From: Polyangium sp. y55x31
Lineage (GTDB): Bacteria; Myxococcota_A; Polyangia; Polyangiales; Polyangiaceae
DNA: 64,000 nt
Assembly (NCBI RefSeq): GCF_029946505.1
Contig: NZ_JARZHG010000019.1
Span: forward strand, 1-64,000
Direction of reading: 5' to 3'
The notes under the pieces are model-generated. The model was not told the origin of the DNA. It was given only the letters and a program-made list of their open reading frames with translations, and did not search any database. The translations under genes were made by a program, and so were the position numbers. Each line of letters begins with the position of its first letter. Positions within the stretch are counted from its first letter, which is position 1. Shown one piece after another: positions 43,913 through 52,477 of the stretch.

Positions 43913-46177
43913 TTGGAGATCCGCTCGTTCTGCCCATTCCCCGCGGAGGCCTTCGTCTGGGAGGCCGCGCCGGGGGTGCATTCGCTCACGATCCTCGTCA
44001 AAGCCACGTTCCTGCTCGTGCACGGGGCCGAGGCGACGATCGCGCCGGCGCAGGACGAGCCTTCGGGGGACGTGCCGTGGGATGACGAGCCGGGCGCGTC
44101 GCTCCGCCTCGCCAATGATTTCGTGCCGCTCAAGCCGCGCACGGACGTGCTCGTCGTCGGGCATGCCTTCGCCCCGAAAGGCGCGCCGGTCACGGAGCTC
44201 TCGTGCCGGATCGAAATGGGCGATTTCGCGAAGGGGCTAAAGCTCGTCGGGGATCGTCGATACACGCCCGGGCCCGAGGGCCTGTCGGCGGGGCCGGCGG
44301 CCGCATTCACGCGGATGCCGCTGCGATACGAGCGGGCGGCGCGCGGGGAGGGGAATCCTGTCGGCGTGGATCGCGGGGCGACGCCGGCGCCCGGGGCGAT
44401 GGCCATGCCAAACGTCGTGACATCGACCGGACAAACCCCGGGGCTCGGCCCGATTGCTCCGGGGTGGCCGCAGCGCCGGAAGCTCGTGACCGACGAGGGG
44501 CACAAGTGGGCGACGGCTGCGCGCGACGGAGAACCGGGGCCAGCGCCCGAAGGGTTCGATTTCGGGTTTTTCCAGACCGCACCGCCGGATCAGCAGATCC
44601 CGCTCCTGCGGCCCGGCGCGACGCTCGTGCTCGAACATCTCCATCCGACGCTGGAGCGGCTCGAAACACGTTTGCCCGCGGCGCGGCCGCAGGCGTTCCG
44701 GATCGATCCGAAGACCGGGAGGGTCAGCGAGATTGCGCTGCGGTGTGATACCCTCACGATCGATACGGATCGGGGGCGCATGTCGCTCGTGTTCCGCGGC
44801 CTCACGGACGTGCCCGCGAAGGCGCCGATCGCCGTCGGAACGCTCGTCGTGGCGAGCCATCCGCAAGGCAAGCGGGTCCGGCCTGCCGATATCGAGAAGG
44901 TCGTGCGGCAAGGGGGCTCGCTGGAGGACGTCGCGGGCGCGCCGGAGTTACATCCGCTCGAAATGAGGCACGATACGCGGCCGATCGGGCAGGTGCGATC
45001 GGGCGGCACCACGAGCGGCTCCGCGTCCGCGAAGGCCCCGGCCTTGCCATTTCGACCCGCTGCGCCCGCCGCGCCTGCGCCCGCCGCGCCAGCGGCGCCT
45101 CCGCGCCCGAGCCCCGCGCTACCGTTCGGCAGTGGCACGGTGCACGTGGGAGCGCCTGCGGTCGTCATTCGTCCGGCCACACCCTTCGAGCGGACGTCCG
45201 TGCCGCCCCCGCCGCCGGCGCCCCTCCCTGCGAAACCCGAGGAGGAGCTCGACATCGAGCCGGATCCGCCGACGCCGGCGCGTCCTTCCGCGCCGCCGCC
45301 GTCCGGGCGGGTCCTCCCGTTCGGCAGCATCACGCTCGGCCCTTCGGCCACGCCGCCGAAGGTTTCTCCGGCCACACCCTTTCAAGCGCCGGCGGCGCCG
45401 CCGCGCCCGAAGGCCGAGGAGGCGCCGCGGGTCTTGCCGAACGCGGGATTGCCCTTCGTGTCGGCGGAGGCCGCGCCGCCGTCCTCGCGCGCGCCTGCGT
45501 CCGTGCCTGCGCCTGCGTCCGTGCCTGCGTCCGTGCCTGCGCCCGTGGCTCCGCCTGCGCCCGTACCCGCGAGCGCGGTGCCCATTCCTTTCTCGCCGAA
45601 AGACGCGGTCAAACCCGCGCTCGTCACACTGCCGACGATTCCGCTCGAACCAAAGCCGCCCGAGCCCGAGCAGGGCGAGCCCGCATTGCCGGGGGCGGCG
45701 TTGCTTTTGCCGCTTCCGCTCGAGAAATATGCCTCGATTGCGGCCGAAATCGCGGGGCCCACGGTCGATGTGGGCGTGACGCTCCGCCGGCACGGGCTCG
45801 ACGAGGAGAAATGGGCGCGCATCGCGGCCGAGAGCACGGCCATCATCGCGGAGGACGCCGTGCATGCCGAGGGGGCGCTGCTCGAAGCATTCGATCGTAT
45901 CTACGTCGCGCGTATGGAAGCGCTCGGCCGGGCGGTCGACGTGCGGGGGCATGCGCGGCTCTCGGTCGCGGCGGCGCATGGAAAGCTGTCGCGTTGCCTC
46001 GAAGAGCTCGGCCTCGGGCGCGCGGATCTCTTGCCGCTGCGGCGCTCGCTCGGGCGCAGGACGACGAAGGATCCGGCCTTCGCGGCGGAGCTGCGCGCCG
46101 CGACAGATGCCGAGCGCGCAGCCTCACCGCCGCCCGAGGTGGGGCTCTTCAAGCCGCCGCGGCGGAAGCGGGATTGA
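43913..46177 (+). CDS. Second DUF2169 protein with Pro-rich linker
   Basis: 754 residues. The likely start is TTG at 43913, because the next residues (MEIRSFCPFPAEAFVWE) begin the DUF2169 domain as in relatives. DUF2169 spans about 1-330 (VKATFLL, PAAAFTRMPLRYERA, FFQTAPPDQQIP). Residues about 360-590 are a Pro/Ala linker with two similar LPFGSGTVHVGA/LPFGSITLGPSA units. About 595-750 is a helical domain of unknown type. It is the last gene of the VgrG island. The long linker suggests a flexible adaptor. Function not proven. Confidence 0.9.
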   Translation: MEIRSFCPFPAEAFVWEAAPGVHSLTILVKATFLLVHGAEATIAPAQDEPSGDVPWDDEPGASLRLANDFVPLKPRTDVLVVGHAFAPKGAPVTELSCRIEMGDFAKGLKLVGDRRYTPGPEGLSAGPAAAFTRMPLRYERAARGEGNPVGVDRGATPAPGAMAMPNVVTSTGQTPGLGPIAPGWPQRRKLVTDEGHKWATAARDGEPGPAPEGFDFGFFQTAPPDQQIPLLRPGATLVLEHLHPTLERLETRLPAARPQAFRIDPKTGRVSEIALRCDTLTIDTDRGRMSLVFRGLTDVPAKAPIAVGTLVVASHPQGKRVRPADIEKVVRQGGSLEDVAGAPELHPLEMRHDTRPIGQVRSGGTTSGSASAKAPALPFRPAAPAAPAPAAPAAPPRPSPALPFGSGTVHVGAPAVVIRPATPFERTSVPPPPPAPLPAKPEEELDIEPDPPTPARPSAPPPSGRVLPFGSITLGPSATPPKVSPATPFQAPAAPPRPKAEEAPRVLPNAGLPFVSAEAAPPSSRAPASVPAPASVPASVPAPVAPPAPVPASAVPIPFSPKDAVKPALVTLPTIPLEPKPPEPEQGEPALPGAALLLPLPLEKYASIAAEIAGPTVDVGVTLRRHGLDEEKWARIAAESTAIIAEDAVHAEGALLEAFDRIYVARMEALGRAVDVRGHARLSVAAAHGKLSRCLEELGLGRADLLPLRRSLGRRTTKDPAFAAELRAATDAERAASPPPEVGLFKPPRRKRD

Positions 46178-46238
46178 GTGACAATGGTCCGCGGACCCGG
46201 GACCGCGGCGGGTGAGCTTCAGGTGCGGTAGGCGCGGA

Positions 46239-47129
46239 TCACGGCTCGAACTCGTAATACGCGCCCTCGTTGTCGTCCGTGAAGGAACCGAGACTCGATT
46301 CCACCACGAAATAATAGCTGATCTTCGACGTGACGTCCGGGAGCGAGAACGTGTGGACCGTCGTGCCGTCGATGGCAGGGTTCGTGCCGTAAGGAAAGCC
46401 CCCGCTCCCCACGAGGCCCTTGATGCCCACGACGGCGGGGAACGTCGTCGCCGTGGTCCAATCGTCTTTCGAATACACGACGGTGACCGTTGCGTCCGGC
46501 GGGAGGTTCGCCAGCACGGCCGCGCCCTGCATCATGGTGTTGGAAGCGCGGGGTACGCCGTGGTGGAACACCCTGCCACCGGGCATCGTGGGACCCGCGG
46601 CGTAGGAAACGGCGTGGCCGAGCCCGAAATTGTCGTCCACGTGCGTCTGGTCCCAGAAGTCCTTGTGTTGAACCGAGACGTTCACGCTGCCCGGGCCGGG
46701 ATAACAGTTCGCGGTGTACAACGCGCGCCCGTCGCCGCGGAGTGTCGCGTAATTCGCAGCGCAACCGAAGAGCCCACTCGAGGTCGGGATTTGCACGGTC
46801 ACGGTCCCCGCGGAGATCGGGGTCGAGACGGCGATCTCGAAGTAATACCTGTACTTGGGAGGGAATAGGCTCAAGAGCGGAACGCTCCTGGGCTCGAGCG
46901 CGAATGTGTCGAGGTCGAGCGCTGCGAGCATGGGAGCTGCGCCGAGGTCGTTGGTGCCGGCGAACCCGGAATCGGGACTCGGCGCTGTGACCGAGTTCGT
47001 CGGGAGTTTCAGCCAGGTCGTGGCCTCCGCATAAACGAGCTCTACCTCGCCGGATGCGAGCGCGGGCTCCGCGCCGAGAATGATCATCGAAGCGGCCCCG
47101 AGAACGAGGAACGATCGGTTGTTCGACAT
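46239..47129 (-). CDS. Secreted beta-rich protein of unknown function
   Basis: 296 residues with a Sec signal (SFLVLGAASMIILGAEPALA, cleavage near residue 26). The mature protein is beta-rich with Gly/Pro/Asn turns. VTVVYSKDDWTTATTF and YYFVVESSLGSFTDDNEGAYYEF resemble carbohydrate-binding or Ig-like domains of secreted myxobacterial proteins, but I cannot name a family. Two Cys (FGCAANY, NCYPG) may form a disulfide. It is convergent to the end of the VgrG island and starts far from other genes, so it is probably monocistronic. Confidence 0.8.
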   Translation of the reverse strand: MSNNRSFLVLGAASMIILGAEPALASGEVELVYAEATTWLKLPTNSVTAPSPDSGFAGTNDLGAAPMLAALDLDTFALEPRSVPLLSLFPPKYRYYFEIAVSTPISAGTVTVQIPTSSGLFGCAANYATLRGDGRALYTANCYPGPGSVNVSVQHKDFWDQTHVDDNFGLGHAVSYAAGPTMPGGRVFHHGVPRASNTMMQGAAVLANLPPDATVTVVYSKDDWTTATTFPAVVGIKGLVGSGGFPYGTNPAIDGTTVHTFSLPDVTSKISYYFVVESSLGSFTDDNEGAYYEFEP

Positions 47130-47416
47130 GAGGACCTCCCAGCCGGGACGCGGGCGAATGACGCACGAGACCCGAGGAAAGGAATGAACCTGCGGCGCTC
47201 GCGAATCGAACCTGCTCGATACACGAGCGCCCCATCAGGGGAGCTTGCCACAGGATGGAGGAACTTTTTTGCAATTCGCGCGCCAGCCGCGAGCGTCATG
47301 AATTACGAAGGGATGTCGCGCGCGGGTAGGCGGGCCGGATTGCAAAAATGAGCCGAGGTTGCAGGCGTGAACCCGCGCTTGGCGCGAGTTTGGAGCAGGT
47401 TCCCGACGGCCGGACG
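47130..47416. other. Intergenic region, no gene seen
   Basis: 287 bp between two minus-strand genes. The one AT-rich pocket (GAACTTTTTTGCAATTCG near 47262) may hold the promoter of the downstream secreted protein, but I see no clear -35/-10 pair. Confidence 0.35.
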
Positions 47417-48484
47417 TCAGGGCCTCGTTTGCGTATTTTTCGTATCGACGCGGCTCCGCACGATGCGCGGCGGCGTGCTGTCGACGTCGAGCCGCGAAAC
47501 GACCAGGTTCCGGAGCGATGGACGCCCCGCGCGCGCGAGGAGGAGTTTTCCGAGGAAGTCACGCAAGGCGGGTTTGCCGCCGAGGGCGAGATCCGTGGTC
47601 TCGACGGCCTTCCACGCCGTGGCCGCGCCCTTCACGCACGACTCCTTCGCGCCCGCGGCGTCCGGCTCGCAGACGAGCACGATGCAGTGCATCGCGAGCC
47701 CGAGGCAGGTCCGGTGGATCGTGGCGTCGTCGGTCGTGGTGCCGTTCCGCTCGACGAGCGAAATCGAGGTTTTCGTGTCGACCTTTCCACGCGACGCGTA
47801 AAGCAACCCGACGGGGTTGTGCGCGCTTTGGCTCTCGATCCAGGCAAACGGATCCGTCTCGGTCGCGGCCGTCTTCGTGGCCCCGGCGGCGAGGGTGAGC
47901 AGCGTCGGGCTCGACACGATGTTACGCGCTCGTAGCAAATCGGCCGGGTTGCTTTTTTTGCTGGTCGCGCTCGGCGGAGGCGGAATGTGCACGCCGCCCG
48001 CGACGGGCGCTTCGCCTTCGTGGTCGTCGTCGTCTCCGTCGGACGTGTCCACGTTCGACAGGACTTCCAAAGTGACGTCGACACCGAGCTCCGCGACGTC
48101 GCCCGCGTGGCTTTCGGCCTTGGCGCCGGCGCTCATCGCTTCCTCGACGAGGCCGCCGCCGCCCTCGGGCTTCGGGCCGTGGAGGCCGGGCAGCGGGCTC
48201 TTCGCGCCCGCGCGCATGCCGTCGTCGGCGAGCGAGCCGAGCTTGCCGCCGCGCATGCCGTCGTCGGCGAGCGAGCCGAGCTTTCCGCCGCCGCGCAGGC
48301 CGTCGTCGGCGAGAGATCCCGCGCGGCCGAGGCCTCGCGCGGCGTCGTCGCCGAGCATCGCGCCCTTGGCGCCGATCCTCGCGCAATCGTCGCCGGCCCG
48401 GGCCATGAACATCCCGATCGCCGCGATCACCGCCGCGACGGGCCCCAGCTTTTTGCCGCCGCTGCCCTCGTCCTCTTCGCTCAC
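47417..48484 (-). CDS. Membrane protein with GSLADDG repeats
   Basis: 355 residues from GTG at 48484, preceded by GGAGG. An acidic start (SEEDEGSGGKK) is followed by a hydrophobic helix (GPVAAVIAAIGMFMA, about 13-28) and near-identical repeats GSLADDGMRGG (about 45-80). An acidic linker (SDGDDDDHEG) leads to a C-terminal domain with three Cys (CLGLAMHCIVLVCEP) and no known family. The repeats may make it an adhesin- or toxin-like surface protein, as for polymorphic toxins with conserved N-termini. There is no toxin motif, so this remains open. Confidence 0.75.
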   Translation of the reverse strand: MSEEDEGSGGKKLGPVAAVIAAIGMFMARAGDDCARIGAKGAMLGDDAARGLGRAGSLADDGLRGGGKLGSLADDGMRGGKLGSLADDGMRAGAKSPLPGLHGPKPEGGGGLVEEAMSAGAKAESHAGDVAELGVDVTLEVLSNVDTSDGDDDDHEGEAPVAGGVHIPPPPSATSKKSNPADLLRARNIVSSPTLLTLAAGATKTAATETDPFAWIESQSAHNPVGLLYASRGKVDTKTSISLVERNGTTTDDATIHRTCLGLAMHCIVLVCEPDAAGAKESCVKGAATAWKAVETTDLALGGKPALRDFLGKLLLARAGRPSLRNLVVSRLDVDSTPPRIVRSRVDTKNTQTRP

Positions 48485-48598
48485 GAAGACCTCCGCGCCA
48501 TGTACGCGGCTGCGATGATACCGAGGGGCCTGCCCGAGGCAATCCCCTCGGGCAACTCCTTGCAAATGCGACGGTTCTGGCTACCCTCCGCCGCCACC

Positions 48599-49654
48599 AT
48601 GGCCGTCATCACCGTCCTCGGCGCCGGCATGATGGGCAGCGCGTTTTGCGTGCCGCTCGTCGATCGCGGGCACGACGTGCGCCTCGTCGGCACGCACCTC
48701 GACCACGCGATCATCGAGAGCCTGCGCGAACGCGGGTTCCACCCGACGCTGAAGCTCGATCTGCCCCCTTCCATCCGGCCGTTTTTCGTGTCCGAGCTCG
48801 AAGATGCGGCCCGCGGCGCGGACATCCTCGCGTTTGGCGTGAGCTCGGCGGGCATTCACTGGGCCACGGAGACGATCGCGAACCACACGCGGCCCGGTGT
48901 GCCGCTCGTGATGATCACGAAGGGGCTCGAGCTCGACGGCGAGGGCGGTCGGCTCCTCGTGCTGCCGGACGTGGTGCGTCGCGGTTTGCCCGAGGAAGCG
49001 CGCGCGAGCGTGTTTCCGGCGGCCGTCGCGGGGCCGTGTATCGCGGGGGAGCTCGCGCGGCGCGTGCCGACGTCGGTCGTGGTGACGGGGAGGGGCGGCG
49101 AGGCGCTGGGCAAACTCGCGAGCGCGCTGCGTGGCCCGTATTATCACGTTTTTCCGTGCGCCGACGTGATCGGCGCCGAGGTGTGCGCGGCGCTCAAGAA
49201 TGCGTACGCGATGGGCGTCGCGCTCGGCGCGGGCCTGCACGAGAAGAATGGCGGCGCGCCCGGGAGCGTGGCGATGCACAACTGGGAGAGCGCCGTGTTC
49301 GCGCAGGCCATTCGCGAGATGATGCGGGTCATCGCGATGCTCGGCGGGGATCCGATGACGGCGACGGGTTTGCCGGGCGTGGGGGATCTCGACGTCACGA
49401 TGAACGGCGGCCGCACGGGGCGTTTCGGGCGGCTGCTCGGGCTCGGGCTCGGCGCGCGCGAGGCCGTGGCCCGGATGGAGGGCGCGACGCTCGAATGCCT
49501 GGAGATCCTCGACGTGATGCGAAGGGCGTTGCCCGCGTACGAGGCCCGAGGCGAGCTCGGGCCCGGGGAGCTGCCGCTTTTGCGAAAGCTGATCGCGGTC
49601 GCGCTCGAGGACGCGCCGGTCGAGATGCCGTTCGATTCGTTTTTCGGAGCGTGA
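48599..49654 (+). CDS. GpsA-family glycerol-3-phosphate dehydrogenase-like protein
   Basis: 351 residues. The Rossmann motif is VLGAGMMGSAF (5-15). Later blocks VMITKGLEL, GAEVCAALKNAYAMGVALGAGL and TGLPGVGDLDVTMNGGRTGRFGRLLG correspond to GpsA substrate and NAD(P) signatures, though the GAG motif is GAGMMGSA rather than GxGxWGTA. In phospholipid synthesis GpsA makes sn-glycerol 3-phosphate from DHAP. The divergence and the linked kinase suggest a related polyol-phosphate substrate. Its stop is 2 nt before the kinase ATG. Confidence 0.87.
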   Translation: MAVITVLGAGMMGSAFCVPLVDRGHDVRLVGTHLDHAIIESLRERGFHPTLKLDLPPSIRPFFVSELEDAARGADILAFGVSSAGIHWATETIANHTRPGVPLVMITKGLELDGEGGRLLVLPDVVRRGLPEEARASVFPAAVAGPCIAGELARRVPTSVVVTGRGGEALGKLASALRGPYYHVFPCADVIGAEVCAALKNAYAMGVALGAGLHEKNGGAPGSVAMHNWESAVFAQAIREMMRVIAMLGGDPMTATGLPGVGDLDVTMNGGRTGRFGRLLGLGLGAREAVARMEGATLECLEILDVMRRALPAYEARGELGPGELPLLRKLIAVALEDAPVEMPFDSFFGA

Positions 49655-49656
49655 CG

Positions 49657-51195
49657 ATGCAAGCGGGGGACGACGCGCTTTTCCTGGGGATCGATTGCAG
49701 CACGACGGCGTGCAAGGCCATCGCGTGGGACCGGGAGGGCCGCGCCGTCGCGGAGGGGCGCGCGCCGATCCCGCTCTCGAACCCGGCGCCGGACGCGTGG
49801 GAGCAGGACGCGCGGACGTGGTGGGAGGCCTTGGTCACGGCGACGCGCGAGGCGGCGCGCGCGCTCGGGGACGCGGGTGCGCGGCGCATCCGGGCGATCG
49901 CGATCACGCACCAGCGGGAGACGTTCGTCCTGACAGACGAGCAAGGGGAGCCTTTGCATCCGGCGCTCGTGTGGATGGACGCGCGCTGCCGGGCGGAGGT
50001 CGCCGAGCTTTCGGCGAAGGTGGGGGAGGCGCGCTTGCACGGGATCTCGGGCAAGTTCCCGTGCACCACGCCCTCGCTCTACAAGCTGCTCCACCTGCGC
50101 AATCGGATCGCGCCGCACCTCGCCGCGCGTCCGGTGCGGATGCTCGATGTGCACGCCTTTCTCGCCCACAGGCTCACGGGCCGCCTCGTCACGTCCGTGG
50201 CGAGCGCGGATCCGACGGGGCTCGTCGACATGGCCGCGCGGGGTTTTTCCGCGGAAATCCTCGAATGGGCAGGTTTGTCCGCGTCGGAGGTCCCGGCGCT
50301 CGCCGAGCCAGGCGAGCGGATCGGCGAGGTGGGGCGCGAGGCCGCCGAGGCGCTGGGGATCGAGGCGGGGATCCCGGTGTTCGCAGGGGCCGGTGATGGG
50401 CAGGCCGCGGCGCTCGGCGCGGGCGTCGTGGGGCCGGGCGTGATGTATCTGAACCTCGGCACGGCCATCGTGTCGGGGGTCATTTCGCGGGAGTACCGCA
50501 CGGATCGGTCTTTCCGGACGATGATGGCGGCGACGCCGGGCGCGTTCTTGTACGAGACCGATCTGAAAGGCGGGACGTTCACGCTCACGTGGCTCGCGCG
50601 CTTGCTCGGCGCGGATGTGGACGCGTCGTCGGCGACGCTTTCGGCGCTCGAACGGGAAGCGGAAGGCATCGCGCCGGGCGCGGACGGGCTCGTGCTCGTG
50701 CCGTATTTCCACGGGGTGATGAATCCGTACTGGGACGACGCGGCGACGGGGATCCTGCTCGGCCTGTCCGGCGGGCAAGGGCCGGCGCACGTGTATCGGG
50801 CGATTCTCGAAGGAATCGCGCTCGAACAGCGGCTGCACACGGACGGCGTGGAGCGGGCCTCGGGGCCGATTGCGGAGCTCCGGGTGATGGGCGGCGGGTC
50901 GCGGAGCGCGCTGTGGTGCCAGATCCTGGCGGATGTCCTCGACAAACCCATCGTGCGAGCGGGGACGAGCGAGGCGACGTCGCTCGGCGCGGGGATCCTG
51001 GCGGCGGCCGGCGTGGGGGCGTTTGCGGGGATCGAGGAGGCGGCCGCGGCGATGACGTCGCGGGGCGAGGTGTTCGTCCCGGGGGAGCGGCGCGGGTTTT
51101 ACGAGCGGCTTTACCGCGAGGTGTACGTGGGGCTGTATCCGGCGCTCGCGGGGACGATGGGGCAGCTCGCGCGGTTGCGGGAGAGCGCGCGGTAG
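49657..51195 (+). CDS. FGGY-family carbohydrate kinase
   Basis: 512 residues; a GTG at 49651 is an alternative start. The two-domain FGGY fold is shown by FLGIDCSTTACKAIAWD (phosphate-1), AITHQRETFVL and ALVWMDAR, GLVLVPYFHGVMNPYWD and RVMGGGSRSALWCQILADVLDKPI (adenosine and phosphate-2). Members phosphorylate xylulose, glycerol, ribulose and similar. HQRETF resembles glycerol kinase, other segments xylulokinase, so the substrate is unassigned. It overlaps or abuts a GpsA-like dehydrogenase, suggesting a two-step polyol or glycerol route. Its stop is 1 nt from the egtB stop. Confidence 0.92.
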   Translation: MQAGDDALFLGIDCSTTACKAIAWDREGRAVAEGRAPIPLSNPAPDAWEQDARTWWEALVTATREAARALGDAGARRIRAIAITHQRETFVLTDEQGEPLHPALVWMDARCRAEVAELSAKVGEARLHGISGKFPCTTPSLYKLLHLRNRIAPHLAARPVRMLDVHAFLAHRLTGRLVTSVASADPTGLVDMAARGFSAEILEWAGLSASEVPALAEPGERIGEVGREAAEALGIEAGIPVFAGAGDGQAAALGAGVVGPGVMYLNLGTAIVSGVISREYRTDRSFRTMMAATPGAFLYETDLKGGTFTLTWLARLLGADVDASSATLSALEREAEGIAPGADGLVLVPYFHGVMNPYWDDAATGILLGLSGGQGPAHVYRAILEGIALEQRLHTDGVERASGPIAELRVMGGGSRSALWCQILADVLDKPIVRAGTSEATSLGAGILAAAGVGAFAGIEEAAAAMTSRGEVFVPGERRGFYERLYREVYVGLYPALAGTMGQLARLRESAR

Positions 51196-51196
51196 C

Positions 51197-52477
51197 TCAT
51201 TCGTCCCACGCGACGCGGAAGCTCGTGAACGCGTACGGGTACGTGCGCCGGTACCAGTTGCGGAAGCTCGGACGGAGGAGCTTTTCGTCGGTGGCCCACG
51301 AGGCGCCGAAGACGACGTCGTGCTCGCCGTCGAAAAAATCCGCCGAATAACCGGGGTAGGTCCAGGCGTACGGGACGAAGCCGGGGAGGGGTGAGAAAGG
51401 CGTGCTCGTCCATTCCCAGCCATTGCCGACGAGCTCTTCCACGCCCCACGCATTCGCCCCGGCCGGATGCGTGCCCGTGGGCGAAGGGAAAAACCGGGCG
51501 AAATCGAAATTGCCGTGGCAGGGCGCAGGCGCGGCGTCGCCCCAGGGATGGGGCCGACGAGCGTCGTCCGGGGCCGCGAATGCGGCGCGGCAGAGCTCGG
51601 CCTCCGTCGGCAATCGCCCGCCGCGGTGGGCGCAATAGGCCCGCGCCTGCTCGCCCGAGACCTGGACGGGCCAGCCCTCCGCGACCTCGAAAGGCACGGG
51701 ACCGAACGCCGTCTTGACGAACCGGCGAGCGCCGCTATGAATCCAGGAGCGGGGCAGGAGCGACGAGGGATCGTCGTTCGCTCGGAGGAATGCGAGCCAG
51801 TCGATGTTTCGCACGGGCAGGGAATCGAGGGAAAAGGCCCCGACGGAGACGGTGGTCCGGCCAAACTCGTTGTCCCAGCCGAACGGGATCTCGTCCCAGG
51901 CGGCGCCGATCACGGCGTCGCCCGCGGAAATGCGGATGCGCTCGGCGGCGCGGCCCTTTCCGGATTCAGGTGGGGCGATGCTCGCCGGGCGCGAAATCAG
52001 GCCCGGGCGGCACTCCGCGAACATGTAGAGCAACGTCTCCTGGTGCATGAGCTCGTGTTCGAGGACGAGGTGCAGGATGCGCGCGTTCTCGCAGAGGGGG
52101 TCGTCCGCGCGGCCGAGGACCTCGCGTATGCGGGCGCGGACGGCGCGGCGCGCCTCGTCGCGATAGGCGAGCACGGCGGAGACCGAGGGCCAGCTCGAAA
52201 TGGTCGAGCGGCGCGCGCCCTGGTCGTCCTTGGGATCGATGCCCCGCTCGAAGAGGACGTCGAACGCCTCGTCGAGGTGCCCCGCCCCGAGCACGCCCCG
52301 GCCTATCTGGTTCCAGGCGAACGCGGGGAGGTGGCCGAGGTAAAACAGGAACGGGTGGCGCAGGCCGATCGGCCGTTCGAGCATCGCGTCCCGAGGGAGC
52401 AGGCTGAACAGGAGGTCCGTGCGCTGGTAGGTCGTATCGAGTTTTTCTTTCCAGAACGATTCGAGGGGCAGGGTCAC
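51197..52477 (-). CDS. egtB: Ergothioneine sulfoxide synthase EgtB
   Basis: 426 residues from GTG at 52477, overlapping the egtD stop (GTGA). EgtB is a non-haem iron oxygenase joining hercynine to a thiol (gamma-glutamylcysteine or cysteine) through a C-S bond and sulfoxide. The N-terminal DinB-like domain carries the HxxxHxE iron site HELMHQE (about 141-147). The C-terminal part is FGE-sulfatase-like (LPTEAELCRAAF, VEELVGNGWEWTSTPF, SFRNWYRRTYPYAFTSFRVAW). egtD lies directly upstream; egtA, egtC and egtE are not in the window. Confidence 0.95.
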   Translation of the reverse strand: MTLPLESFWKEKLDTTYQRTDLLFSLLPRDAMLERPIGLRHPFLFYLGHLPAFAWNQIGRGVLGAGHLDEAFDVLFERGIDPKDDQGARRSTISSWPSVSAVLAYRDEARRAVRARIREVLGRADDPLCENARILHLVLEHELMHQETLLYMFAECRPGLISRPASIAPPESGKGRAAERIRISAGDAVIGAAWDEIPFGWDNEFGRTTVSVGAFSLDSLPVRNIDWLAFLRANDDPSSLLPRSWIHSGARRFVKTAFGPVPFEVAEGWPVQVSGEQARAYCAHRGGRLPTEAELCRAAFAAPDDARRPHPWGDAAPAPCHGNFDFARFFPSPTGTHPAGANAWGVEELVGNGWEWTSTPFSPLPGFVPYAWTYPGYSADFFDGEHDVVFGASWATDEKLLRPSFRNWYRRTYPYAFTSFRVAWDE

